Below, piece after piece: positions 9,125-17,247 of a stretch of 64,000 bases of DNA. The stretch's first letter is position 1; each line of letters starts with the position of its first letter. The stretch covers positions 28,663 to 92,662 of the forward strand of contig NZ_JAAFKG010000028.1 of NCBI RefSeq assembly GCF_013299185.1. The letters run 5' to 3'. Position numbers and translations under genes: made by a program. The notes beneath the pieces were generated by a model that made no database searches, was not told the DNA's origin, and was given only the letters and a program-made list of their open reading frames with translations. The DNA comes from Microcoleus sp. bin48.metabat.b7b8b9.023 (GTDB lineage Bacteria; Cyanobacteriota; Cyanobacteriia; Cyanobacteriales; Microcoleaceae).

Positions 9125-9760
9125 CTAGGTTGATAAGACTACTAATTGACTCAAACGCTTCATAATTCTGAGAACAGTGTACAAATCATTACCCCGTCTG
9201 CGAATATCAAAAGGGTCAGACAAAGCATATAGAGGTACTTCTGCCTTCACCAATTTAACAAATATGAAACTTCCTCCAGCATTAATCAGACCGTAGCTGG
9301 GTTTATCTGGGTAAGGGTTACATAGCATATAAGCAAGGATTTGTGCAAGTCCTTCTTCAATAGAAAATCCTGCTTTTTTGGATTCGATCACCATCACCCA
9401 GAATTGGTCTCTTAATACTAAGGTATCCATCTTTCCTCGGATGATAGTTCCCTCATCTTCGCTAACAATTTCTACAGATGTTTCCGCTTTTACATAAAAT
9501 GGGGTCAAGTAAAAATCTCCGATAAAAAGCATCGGATCTAGTACAGACATCCGAATCACATTTTCTAGCAAAGGCGGGTAATTGAGCAAGTTAATATAAC
9601 CTGCTTTTACTTTGTCTAGAAGTTGCTTGTCTAAGTCAGTCAGTTCGGGGAGGTTGTCTTGCCATTCGCGAAAAAATTGCTCATCTTCGACTAACTGAAT
9701 GCCAAATTGATCGATTAGATCGCGGAGGTTTACGGCTTGTGCTTGTAGGATATTTACCAT
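9125..9760 (-). CDS. PD-(D/E)XK nuclease, type I restriction R-like
   Basis: About 211 residues. The nuclease core reads GKMDTLVL ... VMVIESKKAGFS, which matches a D...(E)xK active site, followed by EEGLAQILAYM, the helix usual in this family. Many cyanobacteria carry similar free-standing proteins annotated as restriction R-subunit-like. The frame can be read from a TTG at 9772, which would overlap dndD, but the ATG at 9760 is the better start. Lying between dndD and dndE in the same direction, it is likely co-transcribed with the modification genes and may act in Dnd-linked restriction or repair. That role is inference. Confidence 0.82.
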   Translation of the reverse strand: MVNILQAQAVNLRDLIDQFGIQLVEDEQFFREWQDNLPELTDLDKQLLDKVKAGYINLLNYPPLLENVIRMSVLDPMLFIGDFYLTPFYVKAETSVEIVSEDEGTIIRGKMDTLVLRDQFWVMVIESKKAGFSIEEGLAQILAYMLCNPYPDKPSYGLINAGGSFIFVKLVKAEVPLYALSDPFDIRRRGNDLYTVLRIMKRLSQLVVLST

Positions 9761-9765
9761 AGATT

Positions 9766-11760
9766 TTACCAAAAATAACCTTCTTCCACAGTGGTTTGGC
9801 GTTTGGCAGAGTCGTATTTCAGGATGTAGCTGTGGGCGATCGCCTCCAATTCTTGCAGCTTATCATATTCTAATTTGGTAATCTCTGTGTCCGTAGAAAG
9901 CAGGATAACTTGGTGGCTGGCTGAGGGGAAATACTTTTCAACTAGGTGGTTTCTGTGAGATGAGTCGAGGCGGCCCAGGGGAGTGTCGATCGCCACTGGT
10001 AACAATCTACCCGATACTCTGGCCAATCCCCACAAAAAGGCGATCGCCAGCAGTTGTTTTTCCCCAGCCGAAAGTCTGTGTTTGGGTACTGGTTTGCCTT
10101 CTGGATCGTAAATTGACAGGCTAAATGTGTCAGTGTCGATCGCAACTCTGTGCACTAAATCGGTTTTGTGCAGCAAATAGCGGAAACAGTCGGTAATTTC
10201 TACTTCGAGTTTGTTGAGTTTTTTGAGGGTGAGTTTTTCTTTGAACTGTTTCAGGGTAGCTTGGGCTTTGGCGATGGAGGCGATGACGTGTTGGCTGTTT
10301 CTGATGGTGATATATTCGCTGCTGTAGGTTTCCAGTTCTTTTTGGGTTTTGGCTAATTCTTTCTCTAATTCATCGATGCGGCGGTTGGCTGATTCCAAGT
10401 CGGCGGCTGCATCAGCAACTACTTGTTGAGCATTTTTCACTGCCAATTCTAGTTTCTCGTAGGCTTCGGGGGAAGCTGCACCTGCGATTTGTCTATCTGT
10501 GAAGTCGATTTCTGCTTCGATGTTTTTGATTTCTGCTATTTGTTCGGCGGTGGCGGTTTGCTGGGCTGGGATTTGGTAGCTAAGCAGGTTTTCTAGTTGC
10601 TGGATGCTATTTTCATCGGCGTTCATCCAGGGCGGAATGTCTGTTCCTGCTTGCTGTTCGAGTTCTTGGTCTTCTTGGCGGATAAAGTCTTGAATTTTAT
10701 CTAGTTGTTGAGCATTTAATGAGATTTCGGCGATATAGTTCAGCAGGCGATCGCTTCTTTGTTTGATTACATTTTGAGCGATTTTTGCTTGCTGCTGGCT
10801 GGCTTCTGTTTCTGCTTGGGTTTTGGCTGCGGTTAGTAGGGAAGGAATTAGCGCTAGTGGTAGCGTATTTGAGGCTAATTCCATCATGGTTTTACGGGTT
10901 TTTTCTGCCTGATTTTTGTAGTCATCTAGTTGTCTGTCTAGTTGACTGCGATCGGCTGCTATTTTACCACCTTGATAAATAAATTTCTCGGATGCTTGTT
11001 GCTGATTTTTTTGAGCTTTCTCTAATTTGGTTTTAAAGCTGGCTTGTTTTTCTTTTGCATCGGCGGTTTTTTGAGTAATATCCTGAAAAGTTTGTTCGAT
11101 TTTTTCTAAAGCGGCCAAGTCTTTTTTGTCCGCAATTGCTTTGCGTTTTCGACTAGCTAATATTTCTAAATCAACGGCGAGGCGTTCTGCTAATTCTAAA
11201 CCTAAAAGAGATTTAATTGCCCCAACGACAAACTCGGGGGGGGTTTCAAGTTCTGCTAATTCTTTGACTTGTTCGCCATCAAACAGAAATAGGTTGGATA
11301 TGCCGACTGGTAAAAGGGTTTCGATATATTCATCCCAGGTTTTAGTAATGGCTTTATCTGACCACCAATCATTGACTACTTCACTATATATGAGAATGCT
11401 TAAGTTATCTTTGGTGTCATTTTTTGTCCAGTATCTGACTATTTTGTATTGGGTTAATTTGTCGTCTTGGACTTGTTCAAATATTAATTCGACGCGGGTA
11501 TCGTCTAATGGTGGAGTGTGGCGGTTGACTGATTGATTCAGAAAGTCGCTGTAGCTTAAATTTCCTCTGGTGGAACATTGGGCTCTGCCGCCGTAAAGGG
11601 CGAGGCGAATGCCGTCTATGAGGGTGGTTTTGCCGCCGCCATTCATGCCGCCAAATAGGACGATCGGGCAGGGATTTCCGTCTTTTTCGGGGCGGAGATT
11701 GATGGTTTGGATGCCTGCGTAGGGGCCGAAGTTTTTGAGGACGAGTTCGAGGAATTGCAT
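9766..11760 (-). CDS. dndD: DNA sulfur modification ATPase DndD
   Basis: DndD is the SMC/Rad50-like ATPase of the phosphorothioation machinery. The 664-residue protein has Walker A GGMNGGGKTT (residues 37-46), a long coiled-coil centre (about 200-500), the ABC signature LSAGEKQLLAIAF, and Walker B LLPVAIDTPLGRLD near the C-terminus. The N-terminus FLELVLKNFGPYAG is typical. It is followed immediately by the nuclease gene. Upstream, at 11761-11780, short GTAGAT tandem repeats precede the RAYT/REP insertion that separates it from dndC. Confidence 0.94.
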   Translation of the reverse strand: MQFLELVLKNFGPYAGIQTINLRPEKDGNPCPIVLFGGMNGGGKTTLIDGIRLALYGGRAQCSTRGNLSYSDFLNQSVNRHTPPLDDTRVELIFEQVQDDKLTQYKIVRYWTKNDTKDNLSILIYSEVVNDWWSDKAITKTWDEYIETLLPVGISNLFLFDGEQVKELAELETPPEFVVGAIKSLLGLELAERLAVDLEILASRKRKAIADKKDLAALEKIEQTFQDITQKTADAKEKQASFKTKLEKAQKNQQQASEKFIYQGGKIAADRSQLDRQLDDYKNQAEKTRKTMMELASNTLPLALIPSLLTAAKTQAETEASQQQAKIAQNVIKQRSDRLLNYIAEISLNAQQLDKIQDFIRQEDQELEQQAGTDIPPWMNADENSIQQLENLLSYQIPAQQTATAEQIAEIKNIEAEIDFTDRQIAGAASPEAYEKLELAVKNAQQVVADAAADLESANRRIDELEKELAKTQKELETYSSEYITIRNSQHVIASIAKAQATLKQFKEKLTLKKLNKLEVEITDCFRYLLHKTDLVHRVAIDTDTFSLSIYDPEGKPVPKHRLSAGEKQLLAIAFLWGLARVSGRLLPVAIDTPLGRLDSSHRNHLVEKYFPSASHQVILLSTDTEITKLEYDKLQELEAIAHSYILKYDSAKRQTTVEEGYFW

Positions 11761-11841
11761 TGTAGATGTAGATGTAGATGTTGTTGGTTGGTGGGATGAG
11801 AGTTGGTGGGTGCGATCGGGGTCGATCGGTGAGTCTCATAA

Positions 11842-11978
11842 TCCGACAGGGATTGAAATCCCTGTCTCATAGCGAAAGTCCTCTTAAAGAGGACTGAAGT
11901 CGGCGATCGTTTGATTTGGTTCTTCAGTCGGTTTTAACCGACTTTCGCTATGAGACGGGGATTTCAATCCCCGGCGGA
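11842..11978. repeat. Paired REP hairpins (BIME-like), left of RAYT gene
   Basis: Two inverted arms are present, 11842-11902 and 11922-11978. Each contains a hairpin on a GGGATT...AATCCC core, the block CTCATAGCGAAAGTC, and a second stem (CCTCTTAAAGAGG or GGTTTTAACC). The right arm is close to the reverse complement of the left. The same pair recurs at 12606-12742 on the other side of the transposase gene. Confidence 0.92.
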
Positions 11979-12058
11979 CTGCGGGTAAAACCGATCGCCC
12001 GTAAGAGTCCGGATAGCAGGAGATGCCAAAAATCGGGGAGTCTGCCAATATTTTTCAA

Positions 12059-12517
12059 TTAATTCTCTGGTGAATTTGGGTGCCACCGGGTGGGTGAATC
12101 GTCTTGATGAGTCATTTGTTCGAGATGTGAGTTTGTGGTTTTTTGCAAGTGATGTTCCTTTTGATTAATAACATAAGCGACTGCTTGTTCGAGTTGTCTT
12201 TGTCCTAAAGAAAATACTCCGTATCCCTCTTGCCACGCAAATTTATTGGAATTTTGTAAAGTTTGATTGAGATAACGGCTGCTACTACCTTTAATATTTT
12301 TAACGAATTCAGCGATCGATTGTGTCGGAGGAATAGAAACTATTAAATGGATGTGATTTTCTGTGCCGCCGATCGCATGGAGGATGCAATTGAGAGTGTC
12401 TGCTTTGCCGATGATATAAGAGTAAAGTTCTGTTTCTTTTGCGGGAGATATGAGAGGCTGTCGCTCTTTTGTTGCCCAAACTAAATGATAGTACAGCCGC
12501 CACATTGCCATAAGCAT
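12059..12517 (-). CDS. REP-associated tyrosine transposase (RAYT, Y1 HUH family)
   Basis: This 152-residue single-strand transposase of the IS200/TnpA-REP type has the HUH metal motif HIHLIVSIP and a catalytic Tyr in AVAYVINQKEHH. It starts with the usual WRLYYHLVWATKER. RAYTs process and disperse REP hairpins, and this one is bracketed by REP pairs (11842-11978 and 12606-12837), the hallmark of a working or recently active RAYT/REP module. It lies inside the dnd operon, between dndC and dndD, in the operon direction. Start choices at 12517, 12511 and 12505 are equally possible. Confidence 0.88.
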   Translation of the reverse strand: MLMAMWRLYYHLVWATKERQPLISPAKETELYSYIIGKADTLNCILHAIGGTENHIHLIVSIPPTQSIAEFVKNIKGSSSRYLNQTLQNSNKFAWQEGYGVFSLGQRQLEQAVAYVINQKEHHLQKTTNSHLEQMTHQDDSPTRWHPNSPEN

Positions 12518-12605
12518 TTTTCCTTTTTTTAGGTAGATATCAGCGAATACTCAAAGTTCGATCGGGGGCGATCGGGGTCAATCGCGCTTTTTGTCAGTCC
12601 GACAG

Positions 12606-12837
12606 TCCGACAGGGATTGAAATCCCTGTCTCATAGCGAAAGTCCTCTTAAAGAGGACTGAAGTCGGTAATTGTGGAATTTGGCCCTTCAGTCGGTTTTA
12701 ACCGACTTTCGCTATGAGACGGGGATTTCAATCCCCGGCGGACTTGTAAGTAAGCCCGATCGCCAATTATCGAATTGAGCTATTCAGTCGGTTTTAACCG
12801 ACTTTCGCTATGAGACGGGGATTTCAATTCCCGGCGG
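12606..12837. repeat. REP array right of RAYT gene (pair plus one extra arm)
   Basis: Left arm 12606-12667, right arm 12686-12742, plus a third arm 12783-12837 that repeats the right arm. The tail CCCGATCGCCAATTATCGA follows both the second and third arms (about 12755 and 12851), so the extra arm arose by a tandem duplication of about 96 bases. The array ends just before the dndC stop at 12872. Confidence 0.92.
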
Positions 12838-12871
12838 GTTTGTGGATAAGCCCGATCGCCAATTATCGACA

Positions 12872-14560
12872 TTATCCTAATTTTTCCTCTTTTCCCCCTC
12901 CGATATCTGGAGTTGAATATTTGATATCCGCCCAAGATAACTGCTTGTCTTCGTTGCTGCTGCTTTCAAGTTCTTGTTTGAGTTTGGCAATATCGACGGT
13001 ATCGGATTTTGCGGAAGTGTTAGTTTGGGCGATCGCATTTTTGACTTGCTGAATATTCAGGGCCGGATTTGCCTTGACATCTTCCACCGCTTTTTTGAGA
13101 TTCCGTTGATAGTGGGCGTTGCTAATGGCTTCTTCCTGCGATCGCGAACTGGTTTCAAAACATTTGTCCAAATCGGCGTAAATGCCTGTACGGCGGGGTT
13201 TGGTGTAGTATTGGCGTTCCGTATCCAGGAGTTTTGCCATCAATTCCAAGTGCATTTTGTCCTCGCACATTTCTTCGAGTACAGTCCATTCATCGCTACC
13301 GAGGAGTTTTCTTTCGGCGGCGGGGCGGGAATCTTCAAAGGGTTCCCCCGTGACTTCTTGATAAATACGGGGCAAACTGTCATCAAATTCGTGCTTTTGT
13401 TCCAGCCAAATGCGGCGGATTTCGCTAAGTTCTTCCGGGGTAATTAAGGTGATGTCGCGCATTTCTAAGGGGGCGGTTTTGCGGATGTGGGTTTGTGCTT
13501 CCAAGACTCGTCTCAGCCAGTGTTCTCGCCAGAATTTGGTGTAGGGCCCTGGAATGGGTTCGACGGAGGTTGTGTCGTCGCCCATGTTGCGTTCAAACAG
13601 TTCTACTCTACCGTAGATGCGACGGAAGTCTCTTTTTGGGCGATCGTCTTTAATGTCTAATTCGTTGCGAATATCAAGTAGAGGCTGCATCCATTCTTTC
13701 TCTTCATCATTCAAGATCATTGCCTGCATAGACTTATCTTGGTCTACCATTGTACAAACCCAGCAGCCAAATCGAGAGTCTCCACAACTTGGGGTAGAAG
13801 TATCAACAACTAGAGGGCATTCATTATCTGCTGTTGCACCACGATACATGGTAAACAAGTCTTTATTGTCACCTCCCCAAGGGTTAGGATACTGCATTAG
13901 ATAAAGCCAAACTTCATCATCACGCCAATCTTCAACAGGAGTGTAGATTAGAGAGTTAATCAAACGAGAATTAGGACTCAATCGATCGCGCAATCTACCT
14001 ACTTCATGCTTTTTCATTGTTGCAGCGCGTTTGCTGCTTTCAGCCTTGCGAGTACCTAAGACAACAATAGTTTCACCGTGGGATCTCACCATTTCGCGTA
14101 TAAAATCGTTAACAGGTTGAATTTTCATGCGATCGGTACACCACCGAAATCCATTTCGAGGTGCTGGATAGCCTTTGCCAATTAAGCATACCCAGAATGT
14201 TTCTTGAACGGAAGGATGAAGCAGATGGGGTTCTACAGGCATTTTTTGCTGGTTAGCTGCTAGCTTGACCTGTTTAATGCAATTGCGAACCCAGGTAGAA
14301 ATAATCGGATTTTCTACCAGCGTATCTGTTGAAATTAAATGAATTGTTTTTGTGCGTTTTTCTAGTGGCAGTGCTGCGATCGCATTCCATATTAACTGCA
14401 ATACTGCGCTCGAATCTTTTCCAAAAGATACGCCTAAAACCCAGGGAATTTCATCGCTACAATACAAATCCTGAATTTCTTGAGTTAACTTTTCTACATC
14501 ATCCACTAACTGCTTAACGCTGCGCGGTGGGAATAGTTGAATCTGTTGAGCTTGTGTCAT
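12872..14560 (-). CDS. dndC: DNA phosphorothioation sulfurtransferase DndC
   Basis: DndC is the PAPS-reductase-like PP-loop ATPase with a 4Fe-4S cluster that prepares sulfur transfer to DNA. The PP-loop SFGKDSS lies at about residues 45-51 from the ATG at 14560. That start has a good Shine-Dalgarno (AAGGGGAGA), whereas the open frame extends 33 codons further upstream without one. Cys residues for the cluster are visible in RWCTDRMK and CGDSRFGCWVC. The C-terminal ~150 residues are Dnd-specific. It is first of the minus-strand modification genes, divergent from a DGQHR gene. A RAYT/REP insertion follows its stop. Confidence 0.95.
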   Translation of the reverse strand: MTQAQQIQLFPPRSVKQLVDDVEKLTQEIQDLYCSDEIPWVLGVSFGKDSSAVLQLIWNAIAALPLEKRTKTIHLISTDTLVENPIISTWVRNCIKQVKLAANQQKMPVEPHLLHPSVQETFWVCLIGKGYPAPRNGFRWCTDRMKIQPVNDFIREMVRSHGETIVVLGTRKAESSKRAATMKKHEVGRLRDRLSPNSRLINSLIYTPVEDWRDDEVWLYLMQYPNPWGGDNKDLFTMYRGATADNECPLVVDTSTPSCGDSRFGCWVCTMVDQDKSMQAMILNDEEKEWMQPLLDIRNELDIKDDRPKRDFRRIYGRVELFERNMGDDTTSVEPIPGPYTKFWREHWLRRVLEAQTHIRKTAPLEMRDITLITPEELSEIRRIWLEQKHEFDDSLPRIYQEVTGEPFEDSRPAAERKLLGSDEWTVLEEMCEDKMHLELMAKLLDTERQYYTKPRRTGIYADLDKCFETSSRSQEEAISNAHYQRNLKKAVEDVKANPALNIQQVKNAIAQTNTSAKSDTVDIAKLKQELESSSNEDKQLSWADIKYSTPDIGGGKEEKLG

Positions 14561-14732
14561 TTTACTAATCTCCCCTTGCCAAGGAGCAACAGTTGTGCTG
14601 TGAATTCCACCCGGTGACGCAACATAATTGTTTGCCCTCGATCGTTGAGCTTTGAGCATAATAGTCTGCTTGACTACTATAACCCGTGATGATTTACAAT
14701 TAAATATTAACCTTTAAATTAATTTACAAGCT

Positions 14733-15908
14733 ATGGCTAATGACAGCTCGAATCAGCCAGAACTCAACCCGCGACTAGATGAATTCCTTGAGCCGTACTT
14801 CGCCAGATACCACCGTCAGAAGTGCTATCCGGGCTTAATCTTTCAGCATGGAAAGCGAAAAATGGTACAATTCAACGTGCCTGCTGATGATTTGCCTACT
14901 CTCCTTCAAGCAAAACCTTCTACAAATAACGAGCCTGAGTCTGGCAAAAATCGTCCAGAGATTAAGGGCCATGCTGAGGAAGTCAAGGAGTACATTCTCA
15001 AGCGCGTTAAAAAAGACCAACCCTGGATTGTGGGTACACTCACTGCAAATGTCGATCCAGAAAAGATTGAAATTATCGAACTAAGTCGGGGAATTTGCTT
15101 AGTAGTTATCCCTCGTGGTGTTAAGTTAGATATTACCGATGGACAGCACCGCAAGCGAGCGATTCACGAATTGATTGAGAGTGCTAACGGCGAGTTAATA
15201 GGAGATAATGATTTCCCAATTACGCTTGTTTTAGAAGGCAACTTTAATCAGTGTCAAAGAGACTTTAGAGATATGGCGCAAACAAAAGCGCTGGATAAAT
15301 CGTTACTCTTGTCCTTTGGCGAAATGGAAGGTAGAATAGGTATTTCCAAACAGTTAATTGAACAAGTGCCAATTTTTAAGGGCAAAACAGAGAAAGTTAA
15401 AGGTTCTCCATCCTCTAAAGAAAAGCGAATATATACAATGAATTATGTAGCCAAGGCTGTCAGTTGCGCTTTTGCTAACGATCCCAATAACGAGCTGAAA
15501 GATTACGATCTATCAGAATGCTCGGCAGCTATAATTAGTTGCCTCAATCAATTATTTACTGAATGCAGTCTAACTCAATACATTTATGAGACAGAATCTG
15601 ATGATTTGACAGTTGATGAAATTGATGACTTTAAAGAAAATTGTTTACTGGGCAGAAGTGTGGGAATAGAAATATTAGGAAAGTTACTCTACTGCACTTA
15701 TGATGCTGATAGCTATTGCTTCGATCCAGAACGAGTATCAGAACTTGCTCAGCTTGATTGGTCAAGAAAAAGCCATCTTTGGGAGGGAAATGTGGTTTTG
15801 TCGGACAATAAGCCAAATAATCTTGTCCGTAACTATAGAATAACAGCTAGTGTTAATGCTGTAAAAATGGCAGTCAACAAAGTAAAAGCCCATCTAGAAT
15901 GGATTTAA
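14733..15908 (+). CDS. DGQHR-domain protein (DndB-related), copy 1
   Basis: This 391-residue protein has the DGQHRKRAIHEL signature at residues 136-147. DGQHR proteins are linked to DNA phosphorothioation; DndB, the best-known member, represses dnd transcription. The middle region (REFRDMAQTKALD-like segment, about residues 170-190) corresponds to the DndB segment that follows the motif. It is divergent from dndC with a 170-base gap, a position fitting a regulator of the modification genes. It differs in length and N-terminus from the DndB at 15915, so it is a paralog and not a recent duplicate. Confidence 0.82.
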   Translation: MANDSSNQPELNPRLDEFLEPYFARYHRQKCYPGLIFQHGKRKMVQFNVPADDLPTLLQAKPSTNNEPESGKNRPEIKGHAEEVKEYILKRVKKDQPWIVGTLTANVDPEKIEIIELSRGICLVVIPRGVKLDITDGQHRKRAIHELIESANGELIGDNDFPITLVLEGNFNQCQRDFRDMAQTKALDKSLLLSFGEMEGRIGISKQLIEQVPIFKGKTEKVKGSPSSKEKRIYTMNYVAKAVSCAFANDPNNELKDYDLSECSAAIISCLNQLFTECSLTQYIYETESDDLTVDEIDDFKENCLLGRSVGIEILGKLLYCTYDADSYCFDPERVSELAQLDWSRKSHLWEGNVVLSDNKPNNLVRNYRITASVNAVKMAVNKVKAHLEWI

Positions 15909-15914
15909 GCCATA

Positions 15915-17054
15915 TTATCCGCCTGGATTGTGGCACGCGCGCCCCGCCCGCGATCCATCTGCGGTTTCCAAACCCAGGCGCTTTCTCAAATAATCAGTCA
16001 TCCAAGTAACACTCGCCCTCGATCGCGAAATCCCCCCTTTCGCCAAAATCCCACCCTCCCAATCAGGATTAGAAAACGACCAATCAACCTCGCGCAAAGC
16101 AGTTAAACGTTCCTCCCAACGATCGGGAAAAACCGATCGCAAACTCGCCCCAACTTCGCCCAAACTCTCCAGCACAACACTGTGACAGTGCACGCAATTC
16201 CGGCGGATTTCCCCCGCCGCCACTTGCTTGTGCAGCACTAATTGCCAATCTGGAATAAAACTGCAAACCGCATTCCAATAACTAACCGCCAGTTCTATTT
16301 TTTGAGCGAGTTCTTCCTCTTTTTCCTGTTTTGTGGCGCGGTAACGAGAGGGTTTCGCGTGTTTGTTTGCCTCAATATGACGCAGCAAAGCCATGATAGC
16401 ACGGTCGATCGCACTTAGCGCAAACAATTTGGGCGATCGCCCGTTCAAACTCCCCTTCTCCATCTCCGTCAAACAGCGGAACACCTCAACCTGCTTAACA
16501 ACCGCTTTTACAACCAAAGCCCGATCGCCCCGGTGGTTGTAAAGTACACTTAGCGACGACTCCAAAGGAACTTGAAAATTGTTCAAATCGGCAAACTTTT
16601 GCTGCGATTTTTCCAACCCAATATCAAGAAACAAAATCAGCGCCACCGTCTCGTATCCCAACTGCGGATTTTCCCTCAAAGCCATCTCAAAAGCCGCGCG
16701 CCGGTGCTGTCCGTCATTAATAGTAAACTTAGCATCCATCGGCACTCGCAAACGACCGATTTTTCGTTCTTCGGCTTCGTTTCCCACCGCTTCAAAAGTA
16801 ATATCCGCATCGATTGAAGCAGCGATCGCCCCACAAGTATAATTCCCAGAACTTTTGACAAAATAATCAGCAATTTCAGGAATCCGAGTTTGATTCAGCG
16901 TGCGTTTTGCCCGCATTTCCGGTGGCAAATCTTCTGATTCTAAGGGGAACAATTTCGGTAAAAAACGCACAGGACACATCGACACGTAATATTCACGGCC
17001 CGCTTGAATGCCCCGAATTACCGGCAAAATGTATTCAAAAGAAGGAGTAGACAT
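15915..17054 (-). CDS. dndB: DNA sulfur modification protein DndB
   Basis: This 379-residue protein begins with the DndB hallmark YILPVIRGIQAGREYYVSM (residues 8-26) and carries DGQHRRAAFEMAL from residue 114. DndB binds DNA and represses dnd operons in characterised systems. The pattern LNQTRIPEIADYFVK before the motif and FADLNNFQVPLESSLSVLY after it are also DndB-like. The gene faces the first DGQHR gene tail to tail (6 bases apart) and is divergent from the third at 17248. Confidence 0.92.
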   Translation of the reverse strand: MSTPSFEYILPVIRGIQAGREYYVSMCPVRFLPKLFPLESEDLPPEMRAKRTLNQTRIPEIADYFVKSSGNYTCGAIAASIDADITFEAVGNEAEERKIGRLRVPMDAKFTINDGQHRRAAFEMALRENPQLGYETVALILFLDIGLEKSQQKFADLNNFQVPLESSLSVLYNHRGDRALVVKAVVKQVEVFRCLTEMEKGSLNGRSPKLFALSAIDRAIMALLRHIEANKHAKPSRYRATKQEKEEELAQKIELAVSYWNAVCSFIPDWQLVLHKQVAAGEIRRNCVHCHSVVLESLGEVGASLRSVFPDRWEERLTALREVDWSFSNPDWEGGILAKGGISRSRASVTWMTDYLRKRLGLETADGSRAGRACHNPGG

Positions 17055-17247
17055 AATTTAGAATTGGGAATTGGGCATCGGGAATGGGAATTAACATTTA
17101 TTGACTTTTTGTCTGGCTTGTGGTATGTGTCCGGGCTATCGCAAGATAAGTTAAGTATTTCACAAATATTTTTAAAAAACAACTGTTGACATAAAATTTA
17201 ACTCATGATATTTTTGAAAAAATACCCAAATAATATAAAAACTACCA

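Noticed and set aside
12059..12517. RAYT as TnpA partner of the solo TnpB genes
   Set aside because: It is surrounded by REP pairs and lies far from any TnpB; the N-terminus matches the REP-associated type.
14561..14659. Longer DndC start at 14659
   Set aside because: No ribosome-binding site and not DndC-like; the ATG at 14560 has AAGGGGAGA at the right distance.
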